Assembly: GCF_014197755.1 (NCBI RefSeq) | Contig: NZ_JACIGE010000012.1 | Location: forward strand, 62,001-126,000 | Length of the DNA: 64,000 nt | Direction of reading: 5' to 3' | Origin: Rhodocyclus tenuis | Lineage (GTDB): Bacteria; Pseudomonadota; Gammaproteobacteria; Burkholderiales; Rhodocyclaceae | Part shown: positions 17,178 to 27,245 of the stretch, in pieces | Layout of the letters: each line of letters starts with the position of its first letter | How positions within the stretch are numbered: position 1 is the stretch's first letter | Program-made: the position numbers and the translations under genes | The notes under the pieces: model-generated | Told to the model about the DNA's origin: nothing | The model's input: only the letters and a program-made list of their open reading frames with translations | The model's database searches: none

Positions 17178-17221
17178 ACTACGACGTCAGGCAATCAATA
17201 TTCAACAAGAGGGGAAAGCAC

Positions 17222-18550
17222 ATGACACGCATGAAAACCATCGCGCTGGCGATCTCGACCATCGGCCTGCTCGGCGCGACTGCGCCGGTCTTCGCCGGCG
17301 AAGTCGACGAGCTCAAGGCGGCGCTGAAGAAACTGACCGAGCGTCTGGAGCAACTCGAAACGCAACAGAAGGCGCAGGCCACCACCGTTGCGCAGGTCGC
17401 CGCCAAGGCGGCGGCGCCCGCGCCGGTGCCGGCCAACGTCGTCACCGCCGGCGACCTGCCGGGTTCGTTCAAGGTGCCGGGAACTGACACCTCGCTGAAG
17501 ATCTACGGCTATGTGCAGGCCGATGCGACTTACGATCTGAAAGGCACCTTCTCCGATCGTGAAAGCAACGACTGGGCGTCCTTCATTTCCGCCCAACCGC
17601 TCGACAAGACGGCAGACGGCAAGCGCAAGAACCAGCTCTACGCGACGGCGCGTACCTCGCGCATCGGCCTCGAAACGAGCACGCCGACGGAGAGCGGTAA
17701 GCTGCACACTAAGATCGAGGCCGATTTCAACGCGCCCAACGATTACAGCGGCGAAACCCTTACCAACTCGCAGTTGTTCCGTCTGCGCCACGCTTATGGC
17801 GAGCTTGGCAACTTCCTCGTCGGCCAGACCTGGTCGAACTTCGCCGACCTTGGTTCCTACGTCGACTCGGTCGATTACAACGGCCCCGGCACGGTGCCGT
17901 TTGTCCGTCAGGCGCAGGTGCGTTACACCTTGCCGCTCAACGCCGGTACGAAGCTCGCATTGTCGGTCGAGAACCCGCAGGCAGTGGCCCAGAACAGCCC
18001 GGCGACAACCAGCTTCGACCGCACGCCCGACTTCGTCGCGAACCTGACGACCACCGGCAACTGGGGTCACTTCTCGGTGCGCGGTGTTGCCCAGCAGTAT
18101 CGCAACGACGCCCATACCAAACAGGGATGGGGCCTCGGCGCGGGCGGCAGTCTCAAGTTCGGGCAGGATACGCTGGTTGCCCAGATCAACGGTGGCAACG
18201 GCATCGGTCGCTATACGCTGAATTCGGTCGGTCAGCGCGCCGTCGACGATGGCAATGAAATCCACTTGTGGAAAGCGGTTGGCGGTCACATCGGCTACAC
18301 GCACGTGTGGAGCCCGACGGTCCGCTCCAACCTGATCGGTGCGTATACCAAGTTCAGCGGCGACAACTATCTCGAAGGCCTCACCGACGTGAACAAGAAG
18401 ATCACCGAAGCCTTCGTCAATACCTTCTGGACCGTCGCCAAGAACACCGACGTCGGTCTCGAATACGCCTACGGCAAGCGCACCACCTTTGCCGGCGACG
18501 ACGGCACGCAGAGCCGGATCAACGCCACGGTTCGCTACAACCTGTTCTAA
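17222..18550 (+). CDS. DcaP-like outer-membrane porin
   Basis: Outer-membrane protein of 442 residues with a Sec signal ending near VFAGEV. Residues about 22-55 form a coiled coil (DELKAALKKLTERLEQLETQ), then a Pro/Ala linker, then a beta-barrel starting KIYGYVQADATYDL and ending with a C-terminal Phe (VRYNLF). This layout is that of DcaP-type trimeric porins, which pass small anions such as dicarboxylates. Placed 44 bases after metQ, it could be the outer-membrane entry for the neighbouring importers. A second ATG at 17231 is possible. Confidence 0.87.
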   Translation: MTRMKTIALAISTIGLLGATAPVFAGEVDELKAALKKLTERLEQLETQQKAQATTVAQVAAKAAAPAPVPANVVTAGDLPGSFKVPGTDTSLKIYGYVQADATYDLKGTFSDRESNDWASFISAQPLDKTADGKRKNQLYATARTSRIGLETSTPTESGKLHTKIEADFNAPNDYSGETLTNSQLFRLRHAYGELGNFLVGQTWSNFADLGSYVDSVDYNGPGTVPFVRQAQVRYTLPLNAGTKLALSVENPQAVAQNSPATTSFDRTPDFVANLTTTGNWGHFSVRGVAQQYRNDAHTKQGWGLGAGGSLKFGQDTLVAQINGGNGIGRYTLNSVGQRAVDDGNEIHLWKAVGGHIGYTHVWSPTVRSNLIGAYTKFSGDNYLEGLTDVNKKITEAFVNTFWTVAKNTDVGLEYAYGKRTTFAGDDGTQSRINATVRYNLF

Positions 18551-18597
18551 GCCGGTCGGCAGCAACGGTGCCTGCGCCAGCAGCGGCAGGTACATCG

Positions 18598-18632
18598 ATC
18601 CCCGCGGTGCGCAAACGCCGCGGGGATTTTTT
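18598..18632 (+). terminator. Rho-independent terminator after the porin gene
   Basis: ATCCCCGCGG (18598-18607) and CCGCGGGGAT (18618-18627) form a perfect 10-bp stem with a 10-base loop, followed by six T's (18627-18632). It closes the metNIQ-porin unit. Its T-run overlaps the stop codon of the convergent permease gene. Confidence 0.93.
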
Positions 18633-19311
18633 ATCGGCTTGCGAAGCGGCGCGAGACGACGCCGGCGAGCGCGTCGAGGCCCGAGCAGAGGATGAAGTAG
18701 ATGGCGCCGACGAAGAGAAAGATTTCGGCCGGATAGACCATCAGGCGGCTGTTGACCTGCGCGGCGACGAAGGAAAGCTCGGGAACGCCGACGATGTAGG
18801 CGAGCGACGAGTCCTTGATCAGCGACACCCACTGGTTGATGAACGACGGCAGCATCATGCGCAGCGACTGCGGCAGGATGACGTGGCGCAGCACCTGCCA
18901 GCGGCTCAGACCAAGCGCCAGACCGGCCTGCCACTGCCCGTGCGGGATGCCGGCAATTCCCGCATGCACCGCGTGGGCGAGATAGGCGCCGCCGATCAAC
19001 GACAGCGCACAGGCGACCGAAACGAGTCCCGGAACGTCGATGCCGAAGGCCACCGGCAGCAGGAAGTAGGTCCAGAAGATCAGCATCAGCACCGGGATGG
19101 CGCGAAAGAAACCGAGCACCAGCAACAGCGCCGAGTGGCCGACGCCGCCTGCCAGCGCCAGCGTGATGCCGAGCAGCAGCCCGAGCACGCCGGCGGCGAT
19201 CGACGAGATGACGCTGAGCAGCAGCGTCAGCGCGGCGCCGCCGAGCGCGCCATCGGGAAAGGCGCCCCACAGCAGATAGGGCAGGTTGTCGATGAGGATC
19301 TGCAGGTTCAT
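18631..19311 (-). CDS. polar amino acid ABC transporter permease (GltK type)
   Basis: Permease of 226 residues with the HisM/GltK signature loop [19 protein letters not shown] and the following SFINQWVSLIKDSSLAY. It starts as ATG at 19311, overlapping the stop of the first permease by 4 bases. The two permeases and the binding protein form one minus-strand operon. No ATPase gene follows; the operon ends here against a terminator. Confidence 0.92.
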   Translation of the reverse strand: MNLQILIDNLPYLLWGAFPDGALGGAALTLLLSVISSIAAGVLGLLLGITLALAGGVGHSALLLVLGFFRAIPVLMLIFWTYFLLPVAFGIDVPGLVSVACALSLIGGAYLAHAVHAGIAGIPHGQWQAGLALGLSRWQVLRHVILPQSLRMMLPSFINQWVSLIKDSSLAYIVGVPELSFVAAQVNSRLMVYPAEIFLFVGAIYFILCSGLDALAGVVSRRFASR

Positions 19312-20066
19312 GCCGGCCGCGCACTCCGTCGCCGGCGCGAATCCTGGCGCCACTGCAGCCACTGGCCGATCGCCTCGATCGCGGCGATGACCAGGATGTA
19401 GAAAATGGTGGCGATGGCAAAGGCCTGGAAGGTCTTGAAGGTTTCGCTCTCGACCTGACGCGAGGCGTAGGAAAGCTCGACCAAGCCGATGGCCATCGTC
19501 AGCGACGAGTTCTTGACGATGTTCATGTACTGCCCGAACAGCGGTGACTGCGCGATGCGCAAGGCCTGCGGCAGGACGACGTAGCGGAACACCTGCCAGG
19601 GTGTCAGCCCCAGCGCTTCCGCCGAGCGTCGCTGGTGGTCGGGGACGCCGCGCAGGCCGGCGCGGATTTCCTCGGCAACGAAGGCCGTCGAATAGAAGCT
19701 GAGGCCGAGCGTCGCGATGAGGAACTCGAAGGACGGCCACGAGAGCCGCAGTTCGCCGTAGAGGCTGAGCGTGTGCACACTGTTCAGCCAGAGCATGCCG
19801 GCCTCGGGCAACAGTCCGGGCAGACCGAAATACCAGAAGAACAGCTGCACCAGCAGCGGCGTGTTGCGGAAGAAAGCGACGTAGCCGGTGGCGATACGCG
19901 GCAGCAAGGGCAGTGTCGTCGTACGTGCCAGTGCCACGGCGAAACCGAGCAGCGTCGACAGCAGCACGACGATGGCCGAGACGAGCAATGTCATGCCCAG
20001 TCCGTCGACCAGCCAGAGCACGTATTTCGCGGCGAGCGGCTCGCCGAAGAGGGAGGCAATGTTCAT
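19308..20066 (-). CDS. polar amino acid ABC transporter permease (GltJ type)
   Basis: Permease of 252 residues with about five hydrophobic segments. The family loop AEALGLTPWQVFRYVVLPQALRIAQS fixes it to the HisM/GltJ group, whose substrates are polar amino acids, mostly glutamate and aspartate. The gap to the upstream binding-protein gene is 122 bases. Confidence 0.92.
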   Translation of the reverse strand: MNIASLFGEPLAAKYVLWLVDGLGMTLLVSAIVVLLSTLLGFAVALARTTTLPLLPRIATGYVAFFRNTPLLVQLFFWYFGLPGLLPEAGMLWLNSVHTLSLYGELRLSWPSFEFLIATLGLSFYSTAFVAEEIRAGLRGVPDHQRRSAEALGLTPWQVFRYVVLPQALRIAQSPLFGQYMNIVKNSSLTMAIGLVELSYASRQVESETFKTFQAFAIATIFYILVIAAIEAIGQWLQWRQDSRRRRSARPA

Positions 20067-20188
20067 TGCGTCAACAGCCGCGGGCGCCGCTCGCGCAGTG
20101 GCGAGACGGCGCCCGCTGGGGTTGCGGAGCTGCCGTTGCGTCAGGTCCGGTCAAGGACCCGGCGCATGGGGCTGGGCGGAGAAGAGGT

Positions 20189-21016
20189 TTATTTGTCGCG
20201 GATGTGGGCGTCGCCGATCTTGAACAGACGCGGCAGCGGCGATTTGCTGTGCGGGCCGAACCACTTGTCGTAGATCTTCTGCGCGGTGCCGTTCTTTTCC
20301 AGTTCGTGCAGCCAGTCGTTGATGGTTGTGGTCAGGCGCGTTTCGCCCTTGGGAATGCCGACGCCTTCGAGCTCTTCGGAGATGGCGAAGGCCGGGATTT
20401 CGTACTTTTCCTTGTCCGGCAGCGCGGCGAGCAGCGGCACCAGCTTGGCACCGTCCTGCGTGATCGCCTGCACGTTGCCGTTGCGCAGCGCCGTCAGCGC
20501 GAAAGGCGTGTCGTCGTAGGAAATGACCTTGGCCGTCGGATACTTCTCGCGCAGCGTCGTTTCCATCGTCGTTCCCTTGTCGGCGCCGATCCGCCATTCC
20601 TTCAGCTGATCGGCGCTCTTCAGCGTGCCCTTCTTCGCCAGGAACTGCTGGCCCGACGCAAAATACGGGATGCTGAAGTCGATGACCTTGGCGCGTTCCT
20701 CGGTGATGGTGAAGTTGGCGAAAACCAGATCGACCTTGCCCGAGGTCAGCAGCGGAATGCGGTTGGCCGGGTTGGTCGGTACCAGTTCGACCTTGACGCC
20801 GAGCTTCTTGCCCAGTTCGAACGCGTAGTCGACGTCAAGGCCGACGATCTTCTTGCTCTGTTCGTCGACAAAGCCGAACGGCGGGTTGGCGTCGAAAGCG
20901 GCGACGCGCAGCACGCCCGCCTTGCGGATGTCGTCGAGTTTGTCGGCTTGGGCGATGCCGGAGGCCAGCGCCAAGCCAAGTCCCAAGCCGAGGAAGATTG
21001 CAGCCCGTCGTTTCAT
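20189..21016 (-). CDS. polar amino acid-binding protein
   Basis: Periplasmic binding protein of 275 residues with a Sec signal ending IAQA. It has the SBP_bac_3 fold motifs (IRKAGVLRVAAFDANPPFGF, VDLVFANFTITEERAKVIDFS). The start ATG at 21016 has AAGGAC upstream. It is probably the first gene of the operon and divergent from the aminotransferase. The ligand is likely an acidic or polar amino acid. Confidence 0.92.
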   Translation of the reverse strand: MKRRAAIFLGLGLGLALASGIAQADKLDDIRKAGVLRVAAFDANPPFGFVDEQSKKIVGLDVDYAFELGKKLGVKVELVPTNPANRIPLLTSGKVDLVFANFTITEERAKVIDFSIPYFASGQQFLAKKGTLKSADQLKEWRIGADKGTTMETTLREKYPTAKVISYDDTPFALTALRNGNVQAITQDGAKLVPLLAALPDKEKYEIPAFAISEELEGVGIPKGETRLTTTINDWLHELEKNGTAQKIYDKWFGPHSKSPLPRLFKIGDAHIRDK

Positions 21017-21155
21017 GTCCGTCCTTCGCAAAAAGAGTGGCAACGGGGCGAACCTTAACGCGCCGCCATTTCGCGACGAACGAAGAAGAACTGATTTCCT
21101 TATGCCGCGCGGTCCGTGCGCCTTGCGCGCGTGCCGATCAGGCGCAAGCCCGCGC

Positions 21156-21176
21156 CTTATGTCAGAAGTGGATAAG
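21156..21176. promoter_or_regulatory. inverted repeat in the divergent control region before the aminotransferase
   Basis: CTTAT and ATAAG are the arms of a 21-base inverted repeat in the 234-base divergent region between the amino acid-binding protein (-) and the taurine block (+). It is a candidate operator. No regulator gene is in the window. Confidence 0.3.
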
Positions 21177-21250
21177 AAAAGACGAATTACTTGCTTCGAT
21201 CCGCGAGGGCGCTTGCCTAGGATAGGCACTCCGTTTCACCGGACTCGACC

Positions 21251-22606
21251 ATGCCTGCTGCATCCGCAAGCTTGCCTGGGCGTGATCCGGGAGGCCCCGG
21301 CGCAAACCCACTCGCCGAATACTGGCTTCCGTTCACGCCCAACCGTGACTTCAAGAAATCCCCCAAGCTGGTGGCTCGCGCAGAGGGGATGTACTACTAC
21401 GACCCGCAGGGGCGGCCGATCATCGACGGCGCTTCCGGGCTGTTCGCCAGCGCCGCTGGCCACGGCCGGCCCGAGATCGCCGATGCGGTTGGCCGGCAGC
21501 TGCGCGAACTCGATTTCACGTCAAGCTTCTATCGCAGCCATCCGCTGGCCTTCGCGGCCGCGCACGCGATTGCGCAGCTGACGCCGGAGCGGCTCGATCG
21601 CATCTTCTTCGTCAATTCGGGTTCCGAAGCCGTCGATACGGCGATGAAGATCATCCTCGCCTATCACCGCGCGCGCGGCGAAGGGCAGCGCACGGTGTTC
21701 ATCAGCCGCGAACGCGCTTACCACGGCGTCAATTTCGGCGGCGTTTCGCTGTCCGGGCTGGTCAACAACCGCCGTGCCTTCGCCGGCGTCGCCACGCCGG
21801 CACCGCTGCTGCGCCACACCTGGCGAGCGCAGAGTGCGTTCAGCCACGGTCAGCCGGATACCGGCGCTAACCTCGCCGACGATCTGCAACGCCTGATCGA
21901 CGTGCATGGCGCCGAGAACATCGCCGCTGTTTTCGTCGAGCCGATTGCCGGTTCGACCGGCGTGCTGGTGCCGCCGCGCGGCTATCTCGAACGTCTGCGT
22001 GCGATCTGCGATGCGCATGGACTGTTGCTCGTCTTCGACGAAGTGATCACCGGTTTCGGTCGTACCGGCAGCGCCTTTGCCGCGCAGAGTTTCAAGGTGC
22101 GGCCTGACCTGATCACCATGGCCAAGGCGATCACCAACGGTGCGCAGCCGATGGGCGCCGTCGCCGTCGACCGCAGGATTCACGATCAGGTCGTCCATTC
22201 GGCAGCCGAAGACAGCATCGAGCTGTTCCACGGTTACACCTGGAGCGCGCATCCGGCGGCCTGCGCGGCCTGCGTCGCGGCGCTCGACATCTACGCACGC
22301 GAACAGCTGTTCGCGCGCGGCGCCGAACTGAGCGCGTATTTCCAGAAGCGCCTGTTCAGCCTCGCCGATCTGCCGGTGGTCACCGATATCCGCGCTTACG
22401 GCCTGCTCGCCGGCGTCGAACTGGCGCCGGACGGCAAACCCGGCCAGCGCGGCTACCGCCTGCAGAAAGAGCTGTTCGACGCCGGCCTGCACCTGAAAAC
22501 CACCGGCGATGTCGCCATCCTGGCGCCGGCACTGGTTGCCGAGCCCGCGCACATCGACGAGATCGTCGACGTGCTGCGCCGCGTCCTCGAATGTCATTCG
22601 GCCTGA
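21251..22606 (+). CDS. tpa: class III aminotransferase, probable taurine:pyruvate aminotransferase
   Basis: PLP enzyme of 451 residues of the omega-amino acid:pyruvate aminotransferase family (EYWLPFTPNRDF, IDGASGLFASAAGHGRPEI). Lys292 in LITMAKAITNGAQPMG is the PLP-binding residue, and LLLVFDEVITGFGRTG holds the cofactor aspartate. It is followed 70 bases later by TauABC. The context indicates transfer of the amino group of taurine to pyruvate, giving sulfoacetaldehyde and alanine. Beta-alanine:pyruvate aminotransferase is the main alternative, because sequence alone does not separate the two. Confidence 0.8.
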   Translation: MPAASASLPGRDPGGPGANPLAEYWLPFTPNRDFKKSPKLVARAEGMYYYDPQGRPIIDGASGLFASAAGHGRPEIADAVGRQLRELDFTSSFYRSHPLAFAAAHAIAQLTPERLDRIFFVNSGSEAVDTAMKIILAYHRARGEGQRTVFISRERAYHGVNFGGVSLSGLVNNRRAFAGVATPAPLLRHTWRAQSAFSHGQPDTGANLADDLQRLIDVHGAENIAAVFVEPIAGSTGVLVPPRGYLERLRAICDAHGLLLVFDEVITGFGRTGSAFAAQSFKVRPDLITMAKAITNGAQPMGAVAVDRRIHDQVVHSAAEDSIELFHGYTWSAHPAACAACVAALDIYAREQLFARGAELSAYFQKRLFSLADLPVVTDIRAYGLLAGVELAPDGKPGQRGYRLQKELFDAGLHLKTTGDVAILAPALVAEPAHIDEIVDVLRRVLECHSA

Positions 22607-22676
22607 GTCGGCGGCGACCCGGGCCTGCGCAAACTCCCTACTCCCGATACTCCCGAATCCAACAGCAGGAATCATC

Positions 22677-23693
22677 ATGACCAGCAAACGGCATTTCATC
22701 CTCGGCTCGCTCACCTTGATCGCCGGCCTGCTCTCCGTTCCGGCCCTGGCCGAGCAGAAGGAAGTCACCATCGCCTACCAGGACATGGTGGTGCCCTGGC
22801 GCGTTGCCCACGAAGCCGGCGAACTGGAAAAGGCCACCGGCTACAAGATCAACTTCCGGCAGTTCGCCGGCGGTGGCGACGTCATCCGCGCGCTCGCCTC
22901 CGGCCAGGTGAGCATCGGCGAAGCCGGCTCGGCGCCGATCGCTGCGGCCGTCTCACAAGGCCTGCCGATCGAACTGTTCTGGATTCTCGACGACATCAAC
23001 GAAGCCGAAGCGCTGGTCGCGCGCGACGGCAGCAACGTGAACTCGATCGCCGACCTCAAGGGCAAGAAGATCGGCGTTCCCTTCACCTCGACGACGCACT
23101 TCCACACACTGGTCGCGCTGCAGCACGCCAGGGTCAATCCCAACGACGTGCAGATCGTGAACCTGCGTCCGCCGGAAATCGCTGCCGCCTGGGAGCGTGG
23201 CAACCTTGACGCGACCTTCATCTGGGACCCGGTCCTGTCGAAGGTGAAGAAGAGCGGCAAGCTGCTGACCACTTCCGGCGAAATCTCGAAACAGACCGGC
23301 AAGACGACCTTTGACGGCATCGTCGTCAATCAGGCGTGGGCGAAAGACAACGCCGATTTCCTCGTAAAGTTCGTCAAGGTGTTGGCCAAGGCCGACGAGA
23401 ACTACCGCAAGAACAAGGCGAAGTGGACCGCCGACTCGGCCGAAGCCAGGGCCGTCGCCAAGGTTTCCGGCGCCAGGGTCGAAGACGTGCCGACGACGAT
23501 CGCGCTCTATCGCTTCCCGACGCTCGAAGAGCAGGCATCGTCGCGCTGGCTTGGCGGCGGCCGCGACGGCGGTGCCGCGCAGTCGCTGCTGGCAACGGCC
23601 AACTTCCTGAAATCGCAGGGAACGATCGCCAACGTGCTCAGCGACTACTCGGCGAACATCAATCCGGCCTACGTGCAAAAAGCGGCGAAATGA
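22677..23693 (+). CDS. tauA: TauA-type taurine-binding protein
   Basis: Periplasmic binding protein of 338 residues. The signal ends ALAEQK; the mature part begins [20 protein letters not shown], which is the TauA pattern, and [20 protein letters not shown] is the ligand-binding loop region. AGCAGGAATC lies before the ATG at 22677. It overlaps tauB by 4 bases (ATGA). Confidence 0.92.
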   Translation: MTSKRHFILGSLTLIAGLLSVPALAEQKEVTIAYQDMVVPWRVAHEAGELEKATGYKINFRQFAGGGDVIRALASGQVSIGEAGSAPIAAAVSQGLPIELFWILDDINEAEALVARDGSNVNSIADLKGKKIGVPFTSTTHFHTLVALQHARVNPNDVQIVNLRPPEIAAAWERGNLDATFIWDPVLSKVKKSGKLLTTSGEISKQTGKTTFDGIVVNQAWAKDNADFLVKFVKVLAKADENYRKNKAKWTADSAEARAVAKVSGARVEDVPTTIALYRFPTLEEQASSRWLGGGRDGGAAQSLLATANFLKSQGTIANVLSDYSANINPAYVQKAAK

Positions 23694-24595
23694 GTCTTGC
23701 CGCGACGCTCGCACTGGACACCGTTGCGACTGACGGTGTTCAGCGTAGCGCGATCGACCGCGCCGAGTCCCTGAGCGCGTCGGCTGCAGGTGCCGCGAGC
23801 GCGTCTGCGGCCGGGCCACGTCCGGCGCTGTCGATCCGCAACCTGTCGGTGCGTTTCGCCGGCAAGGGGCACGACACGCTGGCGCTGGCCAATGTCGACC
23901 TCGACATCGCTGCCGGCGATTTCGTCGTCGCGCTCGGCGCTTCGGGCTGCGGCAAGACGACGCTGCTGTCGTGCATCGCCGGCTTCATCGAGCCTTCGGC
24001 CGGCGAGATCCTGCTCGGCGACCAGCCGGTACGCGGTCCCGGCGCGGAGCGCGGCGTCGTCTTTCAGAAACACGCGCTGATGCCCTGGCTCGACGTGCTC
24101 GGCAACGTCGAGTTCGGCCTGCGCATGCGCGGCATCGACGCGGCGACACGACGCGCCATCGCGCTCGAGAAGATCCGCGCCGTCGGCCTCGAGGGCTGTG
24201 CCGGGCAGCCCACCTACAAGCTCTCCGGCGGCATGCAGCAGCGCGTCGGCATCGCGCGTGCGCTGGCGGCGAACCCAGAGGTGCTGCTCATGGACGAGCC
24301 GCTCGGTGCGCTCGACGCGCTGACGCGCGAACAGATACAGGAGCTGATCCTCAAGCTCTGGCATGCCGAAGGCAAGATGATCTTCTTCATCACGCACAGC
24401 GTCGAAGAAGCGCTGTTTCTGGCGACGCGGCTGATCGTCATGACGCCGTCGCCGGGACGCATCCTGCACCGCTTCGAGCTGCCTTTCTCGCGCCGCTACA
24501 TCGAGTGCGGCAACGCGCGGCAGGTCAAATCCGACCCCGACTTCATCCGCGTGCGCGAAGAAGTCCTGACGCTGATCCACAGCAGCCATCATTGA
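23690..24595 (+). CDS. tauB: TauB-type ABC transporter ATP-binding protein
   Basis: ATPase of 301 residues with an N-terminal Ala/Ser-rich extension of about 40 residues before the ABC domain. Walker [11 protein letters not shown]-loop [11 protein letters not shown], signature [15 protein letters not shown], Walker [12 protein letters not shown] and switch [10 protein letters not shown] are intact. The ATG overlaps the tauA stop. It energises taurine uptake with TauA and TauC. Confidence 0.93.
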   Translation: MSLAATLALDTVATDGVQRSAIDRAESLSASAAGAASASAAGPRPALSIRNLSVRFAGKGHDTLALANVDLDIAAGDFVVALGASGCGKTTLLSCIAGFIEPSAGEILLGDQPVRGPGAERGVVFQKHALMPWLDVLGNVEFGLRMRGIDAATRRAIALEKIRAVGLEGCAGQPTYKLSGGMQQRVGIARALAANPEVLLMDEPLGALDALTREQIQELILKLWHAEGKMIFFITHSVEEALFLATRLIVMTPSPGRILHRFELPFSRRYIECGNARQVKSDPDFIRVREEVLTLIHSSHH

Positions 24596-25536
24596 AAAAG
24601 CCTCCCGTGTCGCCGCCCGATAGCGCCAGCGCGCTGGCTGGATTGCCGCCGCAGGCGGACATCAGGTCCGCTTCACCGCCGCAGCCAGACGCAGCGGGAG
24701 CCGCGAACACGTCAGTCGCGTCCAGCGCGGCAGAGCTGCCGCTGGCCCGCAGCCACGACTTCCCGGCGACGGGCAACTGGCCGCTGCTGTCGCTGGCGAC
24801 GGCATTGCTGATGCTGTTCCTGTGGTGGGTCAGCACCGTCACCGGCTGGCTGCCGCCGCTGGTGCTGCCGTCGCCGGCTGCCGTCGGCGACGCCTTTCTC
24901 GCCGCGCAGCGCGGCGAGCTGCAGGGCGGGCACAGCCTGTTCGAGCACTTCGCCTGGAGCACCGGCCGTGTTCTCGCCGGTCTTCTGCTCGCCTGTGTGA
25001 CGGCGATTCCGCTCGGCCTGCTGATGGGCGTCTCGCGGCTGGCGCGCAGCGTCTTCGACCCGCCGATCGAGTTTTACCGGCCGCTGCCGCCGCTCGCCTA
25101 CCTGCCGCTGATCGTCATCTGGTTCGGCATCGACGAGACAGCGAAAGTGCTGCTGATTTACCTCGCCTGCTTCGCGCCGCTGGTTGTCTCGGCGCGTGCT
25201 GGCGTGCGTTCGGCGTCCGCCGAGCAGATCAACGCCGCGCAATCGCTCGGCGCGACGCGCTGGCAGGTGCTGCGGCACGTGATCCTGCCGGCGGCGCTGC
25301 CGGAAATCCTCACCGGACTACGCATCGCCGTCGGTTTCGGGTGGACGACGCTGGTCGCCGCCGAACTTGTCGCCGCCACCGTCGGCCTCGGCCAGCTGGT
25401 GATGAACGCGTCGAACTTCCTGCGCACCGACATCGTGCTCATGGGCATCCTCGTCATCGGCACGGTTGCCGGCGTGTTCGACCTGATCATGCGCCAGGTC
25501 GAACGCAGGCTGGTTCCCTGGAAAGGGCACAGTTGA
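24592..25536 (+). CDS. tauC: TauC-type ABC transporter permease
   Basis: Permease of 314 residues with a long hydrophilic Pro/Ala/Ser-rich N-terminal tail (about 60 residues) before the first membrane segment. The coupling loop [23 protein letters not shown] is typical of TauC. A TTG at 24592 overlapping the tauB stop (TTGA) is preferred; GTG at 24607 is the alternative. The end converges with the sauT-like gene after a GC-rich gap of 152 bases with no clear terminator. Confidence 0.9.
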   Translation: MKKPPVSPPDSASALAGLPPQADIRSASPPQPDAAGAANTSVASSAAELPLARSHDFPATGNWPLLSLATALLMLFLWWVSTVTGWLPPLVLPSPAAVGDAFLAAQRGELQGGHSLFEHFAWSTGRVLAGLLLACVTAIPLGLLMGVSRLARSVFDPPIEFYRPLPPLAYLPLIVIWFGIDETAKVLLIYLACFAPLVVSARAGVRSASAEQINAAQSLGATRWQVLRHVILPAALPEILTGLRIAVGFGWTTLVAAELVAATVGLGQLVMNASNFLRTDIVLMGILVIGTVAGVFDLIMRQVERRLVPWKGHS

Positions 25537-25688
25537 GATCATCCGCAGCCGGTGCGCGTGCCTTGGACGCGAAGCGCGAGCGTGGCCCTGCCGCGCCTCA
25601 TTCGATCGCGCCGCTTCGCGCAGTCTCGTGCCGCGCCTGTGGGCGCCGCTCGTGGACAATGGCCGGCGCAGACTGCGCGCGCCCGGAA

Positions 25689-27245
25689 CTAGTCCTCTTG
25701 CAGACGCAGCCGCTGCACCTTGCCCGACGGCCCTTTCGGCAGCTCGCTGAGAATGCGGATGGCGCGCGGGGTCTTGAAGCGCCCCAGCTCGCGCTGGCAG
25801 AAGGCGCGCAACTCGGCTTCGTCGCTGGCCAGGCCGGGCTTGAGCACGACGCCGGCTTCGATCTCCTGCCCGTAAGCCGCGTCGGCGACGCCGAAGGCCG
25901 CCGCTTCGAGAACCGCCGGGTGCTTGAGCAGCGCCTCGTCGATCTCGCGCGGCGCGATGTTCTCGCCGCCTTTGATGATCAGTTCCTTGAGCCGCCCGGT
26001 GATGAAATAGAAACCGTCGCCATCGCGATAGCCGAGATCGCCGGTGCGCAGCCAGCCGTCGCTGCTGATGGCACGCGCCGTTTCCTCGGGCGCGCGAAAG
26101 TAGCCGCGCATCACGTTGGCGCCGCGGATCTGGATCTCGCCGGCGGCGCCGTCGGGCAGTACCGTGCCGCTGGCCAGGTCGACGATCCGCGCCTCGTTGC
26201 CGAACGCTTGCCCGGGGCTGCCGATCTTCCGCCGTTCGGCAGCGAGCGGATTGCTGAATACCGGCGCCGCCGTCTCGGTGAGGCCCATCGTTTCGATGAT
26301 GCCGATGCCGAAACGCGCTTCGAACGCGCGGTGATGCTCGGGCGACAGCGGCGCCGACGCCGAACGGCAGAAGCGCAGGCGCGTGAGGCCGAGTCCGCCG
26401 GCACTCGGGTCGGTACCGTCGAGCAGATAGGCGATCATCGTCGGCACCACGTTCAGCCAGGTGCAGCGGTAGTCGGCGGCCAGCGACCAGAAGGCGCTGG
26501 CGCTGAAACGCCGCGGCATGAGCAGGCTGCCGCCGTGCTGCAGCGTCGCCAGCACGGTGACGATCTGCGCGTTGATGTGATAGAGCGGCAGCACTGCCAG
26601 CACGCGGTCGCTGACGCCGAGCGCGTGCGCCGCGCTGACGAAGCGCGCGCCGGCACAGACGTTGGCGTGCGTCAGCACGACGCCTTTCGGGCGGCCGGTG
26701 GTGCCCGAGGTGTACATCAGCAGCGCAGCGTCGCCGGCTGCGGGTGCCGCGCTTTGCCGGTACGGCGCCTCCGCCGCCGAGTCGGGCATCGCGACTTCGC
26801 CGTCGGCGTCGACGACGACGAGTTCGGCGGCACTGCCGGAAAGCGCGAGTGCTGCCCGCGCCGTCGCCGCCTGCTCGCTGCCGGCAAAGATCAGGCGGCA
26901 GCCGGAATGTTCGATCACCCAGGCGAGCTGTGCCGGCTGCGCAAGCAGGCTCAGCGGCGTGACGACACGCCCGGCGGCCATCACGCCGACGAACAGCGAC
27001 ACCGCCTGCAGGCCGTTCGGCAACAGCAGCGCCACGCGCTCGCCGCTGGCGACGCCATGCGCCTGCAGCAGCGCGTCGACCGTCGCGGCGGCTTGCGCTA
27101 GCCCGGAAAAACTCAGCTGCCGGCCTGTTTCCGGCGCGATCAGGTAAACGGCGTCGGGCGACTCCACCGCGCGCCGTTCGAGTAGCGCGCGTACCGTCTG
27201 CTGGCCGGCTTTTATGCCGACTTCGCTGTCGGCCTCAACGTCCAT
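25689..27245 (-). CDS. sauT: AMP-forming acyl-CoA ligase, probable sulfoacetate-CoA ligase
   Basis: Adenylate-forming enzyme of 518 residues. The P-loop YTSGTTGRPKG, MGLTETA, RTGDLGYRDGDG and the C-terminal lysine motif GPSGKVQR are present. It follows an acylating sulfoacetaldehyde dehydrogenase-type gene (11-base overlap) and an Ssu-type transporter in the xsc operon. In Cupriavidus sulfoacetate use, SauT makes sulfoacetyl-CoA, which SauS reduces. The naming is by context; other carboxylic acids are possible. The ATG at 27245 is chosen because the frame upstream is open but lacks family similarity. Confidence 0.7.
   Translation of the reverse strand: MDVEADSEVGIKAGQQTVRALLERRAVESPDAVYLIAPETGRQLSFSGLAQAAATVDALLQAHGVASGERVALLLPNGLQAVSLFVGVMAAGRVVTPLSLLAQPAQLAWVIEHSGCRLIFAGSEQAATARAALALSGSAAELVVVDADGEVAMPDSAAEAPYRQSAAPAAGDAALLMYTSGTTGRPKGVVLTHANVCAGARFVSAAHALGVSDRVLAVLPLYHINAQIVTVLATLQHGGSLLMPRRFSASAFWSLAADYRCTWLNVVPTMIAYLLDGTDPSAGGLGLTRLRFCRSASAPLSPEHHRAFEARFGIGIIETMGLTETAAPVFSNPLAAERRKIGSPGQAFGNEARIVDLASGTVLPDGAAGEIQIRGANVMRGYFRAPEETARAISSDGWLRTGDLGYRDGDGFYFITGRLKELIIKGGENIAPREIDEALLKHPAVLEAAAFGVADAAYGQEIEAGVVLKPGLASDEAELRAFCQRELGRFKTPRAIRILSELPKGPSGKVQRLRLQED

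Noticed and set aside
17195-19420. Minus-strand open frame of about 740 codons through the porin gene
   Set aside because: It crosses the porin gene and the terminator and lies out of frame with the amino acid permease, which is supported by motifs.
25537-25688. Terminator between tauC and the ligase gene
   Set aside because: The gap is GC-rich with no clean stem followed by a T-run.
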